DNA of 64,000 nucleotides from Plasmodium brasilianum (lineage: Eukaryota; Apicomplexa; Aconoidasida; Haemosporida; Plasmodiidae), in assembly GCF_023973825.1 (NCBI RefSeq), contig NC_090118.1, positions 1,161,001 through 1,225,000 on the forward strand. The letters run 5' to 3'. The notes beneath the pieces are model-generated. The model saw only the letters and a list, made by a program, of their open reading frames with translations. It was not told the origin of the DNA and ran no database searches. Positions 23,892 through 33,151 of the stretch are shown here, in pieces (position 1 is the first letter of the stretch; every line of letters starts with the position of its first letter). The position numbers and the translations under genes were made by a program.

Positions 23892-26800
23892 CTAACCGTA
23901 AAATTTGTATAAAAAGTCGAGGAAGGAAACAATTTGTTTGTCGTCGTTCACGTAATTCATGTGTGTAATATGCAAGTCGGGTCGAATGAAAATATACATT
24001 GCAGATTTGAAATTGTGTGATTCTATTAAATTGTTTGGCAAGTTTAATTTTATATTAAATTGTTTTTGAAAGTCGTTTAAAAAATCGTATAATATATGTT
24101 GCCTTTTAATTCTTGGGGCTTTTATGTTATTTAGTAGCTGATTAGGTACATTATAAAAATTAATATTTAAACGTGTAAAGGAGGAGGAGGATTTTAAGGG
24201 GAATAATTTTGTGTTACTTTGGATAAATTCGTTTTTGCTGTTATTACATAAGACCCATATAATTTGCACAGAATATTTATTAGGAGTCTTCATCATTGTT
24301 CTGTAGGTTAAACTTCTTATTTTTATTAGCTTATCTAGGGATGCTTTGTCATATGTCCATTCATACCCCTTGTAATTCCCCAAGTAATATTCCCTGCCAT
24401 ATTTTCTGTTCCTTTTTTTGAACGATTTAAAATTCACATATGGAGTGCTTCTTACCTCTGATATGTTTATACATAATATTAGTGTGTGGACTTGATCACG
24501 TAGGTAATCATATAGGCACACACTCTTTTCTTCGTAATTATTATTTGAATAAATATATTTTAAAATGCAATTTTTTGCTCTATCTGAGCAGATGAAACTA
24601 GTACTGCACATCTTAACGGAACTATTGGCTACAATTTGTCCATAATAATTATTCTGTAGCATAAAAGTTTTTAAGTAAAATTTTTCAAAAAAGTTATGAA
24701 TTGAAGAAAAATTAGCAAACGGACAAGTGCAACAATTTAAAAAGGATAATATGTAATATATATAGTTATAATTACAATTACAGTTACAATTACAAGTAGT
24801 ATTACCATTACAATTAAAAATAAAAAAAAAAAAGTTAAAAATTTTGCTATTCCATGATAAAACCTTTTCTGAAATGAATTTTCTCTCTTTGTCGTAAGAC
24901 TCTAATAATAGTGAAGAAGAATTATGATTAATTAAATAATTTAACTTCCATCCAATATTATAAACATCATGTATAGTTAAGTTAATACTTATATTGAATA
25001 GTGGGTTGTAAAAACAGTTAGATTCCCCTGCTAATATTATCGAGTTACGATAATAATTTTTACAAATTTTATCTTTATGTCTACCAACTTTTAAATTATA
25101 CAAATAATATAGTTCAATACTTGGAAATACATTTTTAATTATATCAATAACCTCTTCATAAGTAACTTTTTTTGACCTCTTTATATGATATAAGCATTTG
25201 TTAAGGGTTTTTCCTCCCCCCCTTCTGCATATAGTCAAATGCCAGTTGTAACTGCCTTTTCCCATAAAAAACATGGACCCATGATCAATCCCCTCTCTAG
25301 AATTGTTGCTTACGGCGTCAGTAAAGCTATTGTCAGTTCCATCATGTCCATTTTCCTTCCGAACAATTCGGTATCCATCAATGTTCCCTATGTTGTACCT
25401 ACTGTTCGTCACCTTCAAAGGGGTCTCTTTATCAGTGTTAAAAGAATTGTTCGTTGGAAACCTCCTATTTTTATTACCTTTCCTTTGCATGTCTATATTT
25501 TCTTCTTTCATACTGAAAATGTCATTATTGTAGTCATTACATTCCTCATTCATATTATTATTCAACAATATTATTTCATTGGCATTGGGATTGTCATCAC
25601 CGTCGATCCCCCCATTTGTAAAGGCTTCCTTTGAATAGGGGATGCAACTATGAGAGGAATTACCAACATTGTTGTTGAACTTATAGATGGTATTACCAAC
25701 ACCCCCAATACTACGAGCAGCAACAAAACCTTGTGGCTCCCCCCTGCAGCTGCATTTGTCAAGGGGCTGTTCAGAAGAAGCTCCCGCAACAGTACCTAAC
25801 AAAGATACACTTTCCTTCAATGAAGCCTCTCTCCCTACATGGTCCATTTTTTGAAATAAAAATATTCTGCCTTTCACCTTAGTATCAAATACATCAGGGT
25901 AGTTCCCTTCTGAACTACTTCTCAATTTTATTGAATTCTTCATGTGTTTTTCATATTTTGGAATTTCCTCAAATGCGTAATTTTTCTTTTCAAAAGGCAT
26001 TGTTGTGTCGGCTATGTCATATGTACATGTGTTAGGGGTTACCACATCATTTTTATAAGAATGTGGGTTGTCTATATTGGCTGGAACTTCTTTTTTTAAA
26101 AATAATAATGAACTGGTGGCATATGTTGATATTTGTAAATTTTTTTTTTCCCTTCTCTTATGTTCACCAGAGGAAGTACTACTGTTTCTATTTTTACTAT
26201 AATAGTCTAAAATTTCTTGATAAATAATATTTTTTTGTTCTTTCTTTTGAGAAGATATATCATTTACGTAGTTTTTTGAATTGTCATGGTGGTCTACTTC
26301 GTTTATATTGTCTACACTTATATTATCCATGTGGATGCGTTTGTTTCCCTTTTGAATGTTATGGTTAATATAGTTTTTATGAAAAATATTTATCTGTTTG
26401 CTATTACAGAGGTGCGCATATTTTTCCCCCTCATTGTATCTGTGATCAGCGTTTTGGCTGGCTGTTTCATTTCTCAATGACACGTTTGAGTTGTCTTTGT
26501 CCGTGTTAGATAAGCTAAAAAACTGGGACGTTTGTGCAATTTTTAATTTATTTTTTTTTTTTAAAAGGTTGATGTACTTTTCTTTTTTTCTTAGATTACA
26601 TTCCATCTTAATTTTTTTTATGATTTTTTTAATTTGTTTATCCTTACAGTAAAAGTTCTTCTCATTTATATTAGTAATATCTACAAATATGGGGAAGCAA
26701 GTAACAAAACCGTACTTCGATTGAATTATAGATAAGTTATAGTGACTCATGTCATTGTTCCATTTTGCGCATATATCTACAGAAATATATTCTATCTTTT

Positions 26801-28457
26801 CATTTTTTTTATCCTCCAATTTTATATGTGCGAATTTTCGGACACTCGACTTCCTCCCGTCAACACCTACAATATATTTGCTTTTAATCTCGGAGTAGTG
26901 CCGCACATCTTTCTTGTTCCGTCCCCTGTGGTAGTAGTAGTTGGTACTGCTGACATGATTACTTCCGTCGAGGCGATCCCTTCTATTGAGGCTTTCCCTT
27001 CTGCTGGGACTATCACGTCTTCTGTTGCTACCAATTCTCTTGGTACCACCCCTGCTGTATGGAAAGTTATTTTGCCTTACATAGGCTGTCATTAGATTTA
27101 GATTCCTTCTTTTCCCCTTACTTATATTTATACTACTGTTCTCTTGTATAACTAGAAACTCTTCGTTATCTCCCTTGTTTCCATTGCGTAGACTGTATTC
27201 ACAGCTTTTATTAATAGGATCATTTATTATATCTTCATCCTTATGACGGATATGATTTCCCCCATTTAGGTTTGTTAATAAGGGTAGCTTTATCTTCGTT
27301 GTGACTCCTTGAGATGTAGTTGGAAATGAACTATCCGATATTCTATGCTTATAATCGTTGAGGGAATTTTTATAATTAGTACTACTTCCGGAATTAATGA
27401 AACAACTAGGGTAAAAGGATATTGGTTCTGTTTCATTTGACAAACTAGAAATGGTATTAGTACTATATGAAGTGGCTGAACTTGTGCTCATGTTCGAGCT
27501 GCTTTCAGTTTTATAAGTGAAACTTGTACAAAAGCTACCATTTTTATTATTTTCCTTTTTATTATGATTTAAGAGATATTCTTTTTTTCTCAAATTATTG
27601 CTCATTTTGTCCTTCCCACGTGTGTTACTTCGTATGCTACTTCGTATGCTACTTTGTGTGCTACTTTGTGTGCTACTATGTGTGCGACTACTGCATTTAC
27701 TATTGCAGGGTCTTCTTCTGCTTATACCTGTATTCTCGCTTTGCCTACTTTTCAAGAGAGATGGCAAGGTATATAATTTCCTCACATTTCTTCTTTTTTC
27801 CTTTTTATTTTTGTAAGGTTCATTAGAATTAGTCTTCCTCGATATTCTTTTCTCACCATATTTTGACGATATTTCTTTATTCATTTTCTGTGGTTTTATT
27901 ATAATGTTGTTCCTATTTTTATATCCATATTCCTTAGTATCATTAAATAATTTTTTATTTTCCCTATTATTGCAATTTTTGTTGATACCCCGCAGTATAG
28001 TATAATCCTCTACTAAAAAATGGAATTGCTTTATGTATTTTCTCAAAATATTATTTAGAACTATTTTGTTAATACTCAACATATATGGTATAGTGACATT
28101 AAAATTTTGAAAGAATGATTTACTTGTTTTGTGTACTAATTTATTTTCTATATATAAACTGATACCAGTTAATTTTAAACTATTGATTAGAACCTCCGAT
28201 AGGATATTTAAATCTTGCAACATTTCAAGTGTCCTAGGGTATAGTAAATACTGTTCATTAGTTTTCTCTTCTTCTAATTTTTCTTCACATGAGCTTATTA
28301 TTAAATGTTTTACATTTTTTCTTAACAAGTCTAATGACAACAGTAGTCCACCTGTGCTTGTTCCTACAATGAGCACGTCTGTTTCTCTCTCTCCTGCTAC
28401 CATATGCTTACAGGACGTACTTTCCCTTTTTTCGTTATCCTTTTTAATTACATCCAT
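23892..28457 (-). CDS. FAD-dependent monooxygenase of the aromatic-hydroxylase (PHBH-like) family, divergent
   Basis: Related to FAD monooxygenases that hydroxylate aromatic rings or quinone precursors. The pieces occur in family order: N-terminal Rossmann motif VLIVGTSTGG (residues 28-37), the DG motif YIVGVDGRKSSVR (about 522-534), and the FAD-ribityl motif region ILAGESNCFYNPLF followed by NISINLTIHDVYNIGWKL and LLLESYDKERK (about 1135-1190). A C-terminal thioredoxin-like region ends with IFIRPDLHI, like the RPD motif of phenol hydroxylases. Odd points: the usual GDAAH is GESNC, and low-complexity inserts expand a roughly 550-residue family to 1521 residues. Start: ATG 28457 (MDVIKKD); an upstream in-frame ATG at 28550 would add a Phe-rich stretch read from a T-run and is less likely, though it could act as a membrane anchor. 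Substrate unknown; activity uncertain. Confidence 0.75.
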   Translation of the reverse strand: MDVIKKDNEKRESTSCKHMVAGERETDVLIVGTSTGGLLLSLDLLRKNVKHLIISSCEEKLEEEKTNEQYLLYPRTLEMLQDLNILSEVLINSLKLTGISLYIENKLVHKTSKSFFQNFNVTIPYMLSINKIVLNNILRKYIKQFHFLVEDYTILRGINKNCNNRENKKLFNDTKEYGYKNRNNIIIKPQKMNKEISSKYGEKRISRKTNSNEPYKNKKEKRRNVRKLYTLPSLLKSRQSENTGISRRRPCNSKCSSRTHSSTQSSTQSSIRSSIRSNTRGKDKMSNNLRKKEYLLNHNKKENNKNGSFCTSFTYKTESSSNMSTSSATSYSTNTISSLSNETEPISFYPSCFINSGSSTNYKNSLNDYKHRISDSSFPTTSQGVTTKIKLPLLTNLNGGNHIRHKDEDIINDPINKSCEYSLRNGNKGDNEEFLVIQENSSINISKGKRRNLNLMTAYVRQNNFPYSRGGTKRIGSNRRRDSPSRRESLNRRDRLDGSNHVSSTNYYYHRGRNKKDVRHYSEIKSKYIVGVDGRKSSVRKFAHIKLEDKKNEKIEYISVDICAKWNNDMSHYNLSIIQSKYGFVTCFPIFVDITNINEKNFYCKDKQIKKIIKKIKMECNLRKKEKYINLLKKKNKLKIAQTSQFFSLSNTDKDNSNVSLRNETASQNADHRYNEGEKYAHLCNSKQINIFHKNYINHNIQKGNKRIHMDNISVDNINEVDHHDNSKNYVNDISSQKKEQKNIIYQEILDYYSKNRNSSTSSGEHKRREKKNLQISTYATSSLLFLKKEVPANIDNPHSYKNDVVTPNTCTYDIADTTMPFEKKNYAFEEIPKYEKHMKNSIKLRSSSEGNYPDVFDTKVKGRIFLFQKMDHVGREASLKESVSLLGTVAGASSEQPLDKCSCRGEPQGFVAARSIGGVGNTIYKFNNNVGNSSHSCIPYSKEAFTNGGIDGDDNPNANEIILLNNNMNEECNDYNNDIFSMKEENIDMQRKGNKNRRFPTNNSFNTDKETPLKVTNSRYNIGNIDGYRIVRKENGHDGTDNSFTDAVSNNSREGIDHGSMFFMGKGSYNWHLTICRRGGGKTLNKCLYHIKRSKKVTYEEVIDIIKNVFPSIELYYLYNLKVGRHKDKICKNYYRNSIILAGESNCFYNPLFNISINLTIHDVYNIGWKLNYLINHNSSSLLLESYDKERKFISEKVLSWNSKIFNFFFFIFNCNGNTTCNCNCNCNYNYIYYILSFLNCCTCPFANFSSIHNFFEKFYLKTFMLQNNYYGQIVANSSVKMCSTSFICSDRAKNCILKYIYSNNNYEEKSVCLYDYLRDQVHTLILCINISEVRSTPYVNFKSFKKRNRKYGREYYLGNYKGYEWTYDKASLDKLIKIRSLTYRTMMKTPNKYSVQIIWVLCNNSKNEFIQSNTKLFPLKSSSSFTRLNINFYNVPNQLLNNIKAPRIKRQHILYDFLNDFQKQFNIKLNLPNNLIESHNFKSAMYIFIRPDLHITHMNYVNDDKQIVSFLDFLYKFYG
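27627..27686 (-). repeat. In-frame 12-bp tandem repeat (SSTQ/SSIR)
   Basis: Five 12-base units within the first insert of the monooxygenase gene encode Ser-Ser-x-x units that alternate between Thr-Gln, Ile-Arg and similar pairs. Confidence 0.9.
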
Positions 28458-29849
28458 TTTTACGTAAAAAATGGTTAAGAGGAACAAAAAAAAAAAAAAA
28501 AAAGGTGAAAATGGTTCACACTGTATGCAAGCCTGTAGAAATGATTTCACATTTTAGCAGACGTTTTTGCCAACATAATTCCGCGTTGCATTGTATCGCA
28601 TTTCTTCTTCTCCACATTAAGTTCTCATTAATGATCGCAATGATTTACGCTTTTCCGAATTTTATAAAATGCAGTATACAAGGACGGCTGATGGTAAAAT
28701 ATGCGCACGTTTGTGACACAACAACAAAAAAAAAAAAAAAAAAAAAGAAATATATATATATACATACATACATACGTACATACACACATACATACACGCG
28801 TACATATGTAAGATGAAAAATGCAAATTATAAAATACAAAATACATGGAAAATAAACCTTAATAAACACCCTTCTACAATGAGTAATGCAAAACAGGAGG
28901 TGCGAGTTACCGGGGAAATTAAAATAAAAAAATAAATGTGTATTGATAATAGAATAAAACATAACATATCAGATTCATTGGAAAATTGTACAACTATCAG
29001 CATACATGTATATATAAGTTTATAGGTATGTTTGTATGTAGGTGTTTGTTTGTTTTTGCAGGCGTATGTTAGGAGTTTTAAGCTTTCTGTTGGTTAGTGG
29101 AAAAAAATATATGCTATAAGTTATTAGTGTCCTGGTACATATACAGAGAGAAGTTAAGATACTGCAAAAACGACATTACGTATGGGAAAAAGTTTACGCA
29201 AAAATTTTATTGCCACCTTTTACAGTATTAAAATAATTATTCTGTTAATGAATTATGTAAAAAAGTAAATATGTGTTTTGTTTGATTTGTAAAAAGCAAC
29301 ATCGTTTTTTATGTGGAATGTACGATTGATTGCACAAAAGGGGTAATAAAAGGAGTAATAAGAGGGGTTAGGGGGAAAAAAAAAAAAAAAATTAAACTTA
29401 GTTCACTATCTATGTTTACACTAAGCTTGCACATAATTGCACCTAGACGAGATCAATAAATACAGATGATGAACTAGAGAACAAACTAGTGAACGAACGA
29501 GGGTTTCTTGTGACGCTTAAAATTTAAAGGCGATCACATACGCAAATTTACAAAATGATAGATAATACTTAGAACAATATAAGAAATGAAAGATTTAACT
29601 GTTTTTTCCATAGAAATGCAAAAAAATAATAAGCTGGGGAAAAAAAAATATACAAAACTGAACAGATTATATTTTTTTAAAAATTACAGAGACAAAAACA
29701 ATTTTTAAAATTATGTCATAAAGTTGCGCGGTTAAAGCTGCATATGCAATTATTCCTCAGGCTTTTCCCTATTTCCCAAAAAAAAAAAAAAAAATATTTA
29801 TTTCGGCCATGTTCATTTATTTTACTATCCATTTAAAGATGTATATGTG

Positions 29850-29965
29850 CATGAATGCGATATGTGTACGTATGCGATATTCGTATGTATGAGATATGCG
29901 TACGTATGAGATATGTGTATGTATGAGATATGTGTATGTGTGTGATATGTATAAGATATGAGTAT
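29850..29965. repeat. GTATGAGATATGTGTA-type minisatellite
   Basis: About six imperfect copies of a 14-18 base unit built on gtatgagatatg. Non-coding. Confidence 0.8.
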
Positions 29966-30234
29966 GGGTTTATATATATATGTACAAATGCGCAACGGGG
30001 GGAACAAACTTCTATTATGAAAAAGCCTAGTACACAAAACATAGATCCATAGAAATTAATATTATGCTTAAAATGGGAAGTTAAAATATTTTAATTTTTC
30101 GCATTTTAAGCATTAGCATATATATTTATGCATATGTAATTTATTTATGGAGTTGTTATTGTGACAACAATATTTTCTTTCTTTTTTTTGGCGGTGATTA
30201 AAAGAGAATACTACCTGTGCAAATAATATTACAC

Positions 30235-30320
30235 ATATGTACGTATATGCGGGTACATGTATATATATGTGGGTACGTATGTATATATATGCGGGTACAT
30301 ATATATATATGTGTGTGCGC
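30235..30320. repeat. About 28-bp minisatellite
   Basis: Three imperfect copies of a unit of about 28 bases of the form gggtac-gtatatatatg, about 1 kb upstream of the YbeY-AcpS gene. Confidence 0.75.
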
Positions 30321-31327
30321 GTAAGTATGTTGAAATATATATAAACGCTTGCGACTCACCTATGACGCATTTTTGTGCACCATGATTACAAAAGGGAACA
30401 GATAATTTTTCGAAAAAAGGAGAAACACAAATTCTAAAAGGGAAAAATATTAATGCAACAAATGAAAAATGATAATATGCTTCTAAAATATATTACTACA
30501 TGTTACATTGTAATTATATATGCGCATGTTTATACATGCATGCATATATACTTGTAGTGTAGTATTTACTTATTCAGTATACAATAATCGGAGTATTCTA
30601 GTCTAAGAAAAGGGCGAAATGATGTGGCATGATACTCTGCAAAGTAAAAATGGATTTGACTTTTTCGAAAAAGTATGTTTTCGCGCAGCGTATTATTTTT
30701 TAAGCAAAAAAGAAAAAAAAAAAAAAAATGAGAAGAGAGAAAGATATAGAAAAATGGAGAGAGCGATGTTAATGCGAGGTGAGTTTAATATAGGAATTTA
30801 AAAAAAAAAAAAAAAAAAAAACATAGGAGATATATATGAGCAAAATAAAAACAAAGAAGAAAAAGGAAAGAGTAAAGATTTACGAGAATCGAAGTATAAA
30901 AAATGAAAGGCTTAAAAGGGTAAAAAAAAAATAAGCTGTTAAATTGCATGTTATATAAGGTGAAGGAACATATTAAATGAATCTTTACGTTTTTATGCAT
31001 AACGCGATATATACATATGTGTATATACGTGAATAGGTACAGGAACACGAAACGTAGAATCAGAGACCGTTTAGCAATCCAAATAAGTTGTATGTTCAAA
31101 GAGAAAGAAGGCACTATCGCGTGATGCGTGTGAATGTTCGCATGGTACAGTTGTTTGTATGCTTTTGTTGTATGCATATATATATACATAATACATGTTT
31201 ATATATAGATATACATTTGTAAATATCTATATGTATTCTTTCGCTTTCTCTTTCGCATACGCAGGCATATGTGCGGATGTGCACCAGGGTAGACATTTCA
31301 CCATTGTAAGAACGCTACTACGTTATA

Positions 31328-33151
31328 ATGCTTAGATTTTTATCATCTCTTAAATTAAGTAATACACGTTTGAAAATAATAAAATTGTTGTTTTTCTATT
31401 TTCTCTCATTTGAAAAAGATGAGATATTACCTAGTATACTAGTTGCTTATTCTTTAGCTATAATAAAAACGAACCATATTAATATGAGTGATACAAGAGG
31501 TCGTACCTTTTCGCTGAGTGAGATTGTTTGTATAAAACCAAGAAGAGTAAATAGTATAATGAGAAAAATAAAAAGTGTGAAGGATATATGTTATGTTGAC
31601 AATTTATTTGTTCATCGGAAAATTTTTGAGCGGAACAAATATGCAATAAAGGAACCTACAAAAATAAAAAGGAAGAGTTGTAAAAATGTAAATTACGTAC
31701 ACATTTTATCTAAAATATTTATGGTAAACGAAAACACTGACAGTATATATAATAGGATAATAAATAGTAACATAATAAATAAATCCTTAAATGATAATAT
31801 TATGTACAGAAATAATTATGACCAAAATTTACTCTTAGAAATCAGTAATAATCAGATAGACATTCCAATAGACCTAGCAAGTTTTGAAAAAGAAGTAAGG
31901 AAACTTCTAGACATTTTAAAATTCAAAAATTTCCAATTAAATATCACTTTTGTTACTTTAAAGGAAATGAAAAGTATTAATAAAATGCACAGAAATAAAA
32001 ACAAGCCAACGGATGTTATATCTCTTTTGCATTATGTTAAAAATAATGAAAATGAGAATGATTTAAATTATGAATTAGTGAACAGTGGTATTACAGACAG
32101 AACATATTTTAACGCAGGAGATATTTATCTGTGTCCTGAATATATAAATAGAGAATGTGTCATGTCTAAAATAAATTATGAGAGAAAAGTAATTAACGGA
32201 AAAGAGGCAGAGAACAGCGCAAGTTGTGCTCAAAGTAGCACTACGGAAGAGGTCAATAGTTATAACAGCAATGAGGGAAGCAGTGTTGGTGGAAGCAGCG
32301 ATCATCTAAGCAATGATGGTGAACGCAACAATGAAAGTGAGAATAAGAATTATTATGACACTGACGAGGAAGAAAATGGTCGAGGTGTTAACAAACTTTT
32401 CCAGAGAATCTTTTGTGTCAATGAAAGGCTTCCCTTCTACGTTTTGCATGCGTTAATACATTTAATGAACAAAGATCATGTAAACAGTTTTAAAGAATAT
32501 AACGAATTTATGGACATGGAGGAGCAAATCATTGAAAAATATTTAAAATATCATCATTACTCCCAAACCTTTTACTCACATCACATTGTTGGTATTGGTA
32601 CTGATATTTTAAGTGTTAACAGAATTTACAAAATTTTAAAAAAAAAAAATAAAAACTACTTTTTGAAGAAGGTACTAAATTCTCTAGAGCTTAAGGAGTT
32701 TGCGATAGAAGAGGGAAAAGAACAGAAAAAAAAACGGGAAGAAAAAGGGGGAGAAAAGATGGAAGAAAAGGGGAAAGAAAATTGGGAAGAAAAAAATATG
32801 CGGATTAAAGATGGTATGGAGAAATTAGCAATTTATGTAAGCAAAAAGTTCGCTGCAAAAGAAGCCATACTTAAGTCTATTGGAAGAGGCTTAAGTTCAA
32901 TATCTAAATACGGTTTAAGTATGAATGACATAGAAATAAAAAATGACAAATATGGAAAACCACACGTATATTTATATGACAAGGCAAGGAAAATAGCTAA
33001 TGAAATGGGTATCGTAAAAATTTTTTTATCAATAAGTGATGAAAAAATAACATGTACTGATCATAATCATACCAAATCGCATGTAACTACTTGCAATTTT
33101 TGCACATACCTTATCCATGCACAAGCACTAGCTGTAGGCTCTAATGTATAA
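31328..33151 (+). CDS. YbeY-type endoribonuclease fused to holo-[acyl-carrier-protein] synthase
   Basis: Two enzyme domains in one 607-residue single-exon frame. Residues about 185-400 match the YbeY/UPF0054 rRNA-maturation metallo-RNase: NITFVTLKEMKSINKMHRNK, KPTDVIS, AGDIYLCPEY and the zinc-binding HALIHLMNKDH (His374, His378, His384), with an insert of about 100 residues rich in Ser, Asn and Glu before the His motif. Residues about 420-575 match AcpS, which moves 4'-phosphopantetheine from CoA to apo-ACP: VGIGTDILSVNRI (metal-binding Asp426), KKFAAKEAILKSIGRG (Glu512), DKYGKPHV and ISDEKI. A Lys/Glu insert (about 455-495) sits inside AcpS. The hydrophobic N-terminus followed by a basic Asn/Lys-rich stretch fits a signal-plus-transit leader for the apicoplast, where ACP and type II fatty acid synthesis reside; that location is inferred. 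From memory the P. falciparum neighbour of RIO2, PF3D7_0420200, is annotated as holo-ACP synthase. Confidence 0.92.
   Translation: MLRFLSSLKLSNTRLKIIKLLFFYFLSFEKDEILPSILVAYSLAIIKTNHINMSDTRGRTFSLSEIVCIKPRRVNSIMRKIKSVKDICYVDNLFVHRKIFERNKYAIKEPTKIKRKSCKNVNYVHILSKIFMVNENTDSIYNRIINSNIINKSLNDNIMYRNNYDQNLLLEISNNQIDIPIDLASFEKEVRKLLDILKFKNFQLNITFVTLKEMKSINKMHRNKNKPTDVISLLHYVKNNENENDLNYELVNSGITDRTYFNAGDIYLCPEYINRECVMSKINYERKVINGKEAENSASCAQSSTTEEVNSYNSNEGSSVGGSSDHLSNDGERNNESENKNYYDTDEEENGRGVNKLFQRIFCVNERLPFYVLHALIHLMNKDHVNSFKEYNEFMDMEEQIIEKYLKYHHYSQTFYSHHIVGIGTDILSVNRIYKILKKKNKNYFLKKVLNSLELKEFAIEEGKEQKKKREEKGGEKMEEKGKENWEEKNMRIKDGMEKLAIYVSKKFAAKEAILKSIGRGLSSISKYGLSMNDIEIKNDKYGKPHVYLYDKARKIANEMGIVKIFLSISDEKITCTDHNHTKSHVTTCNFCTYLIHAQALAVGSNV

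Larger units (their letters stand above)
28458..31327. other. Divergent intergenic region between monooxygenase and YbeY-AcpS gene
   Basis: 2.9 kb between two genes transcribed outward, expected to hold both promoters. It contains A/T runs and two minisatellites (29850-29965 and 30235-30320). Short ORFs are low-complexity, and no gene was recognised. Confidence 0.6.

Noticed and set aside
28458..28550. Signal peptide on the monooxygenase from the upstream ATG at 28550
   Set aside because: The Phe-rich stretch is read from a homopolymer typical of Plasmodium 5' leaders. The Met at 28457 follows a usual A-rich context, so the longer start is kept only as an alternative.
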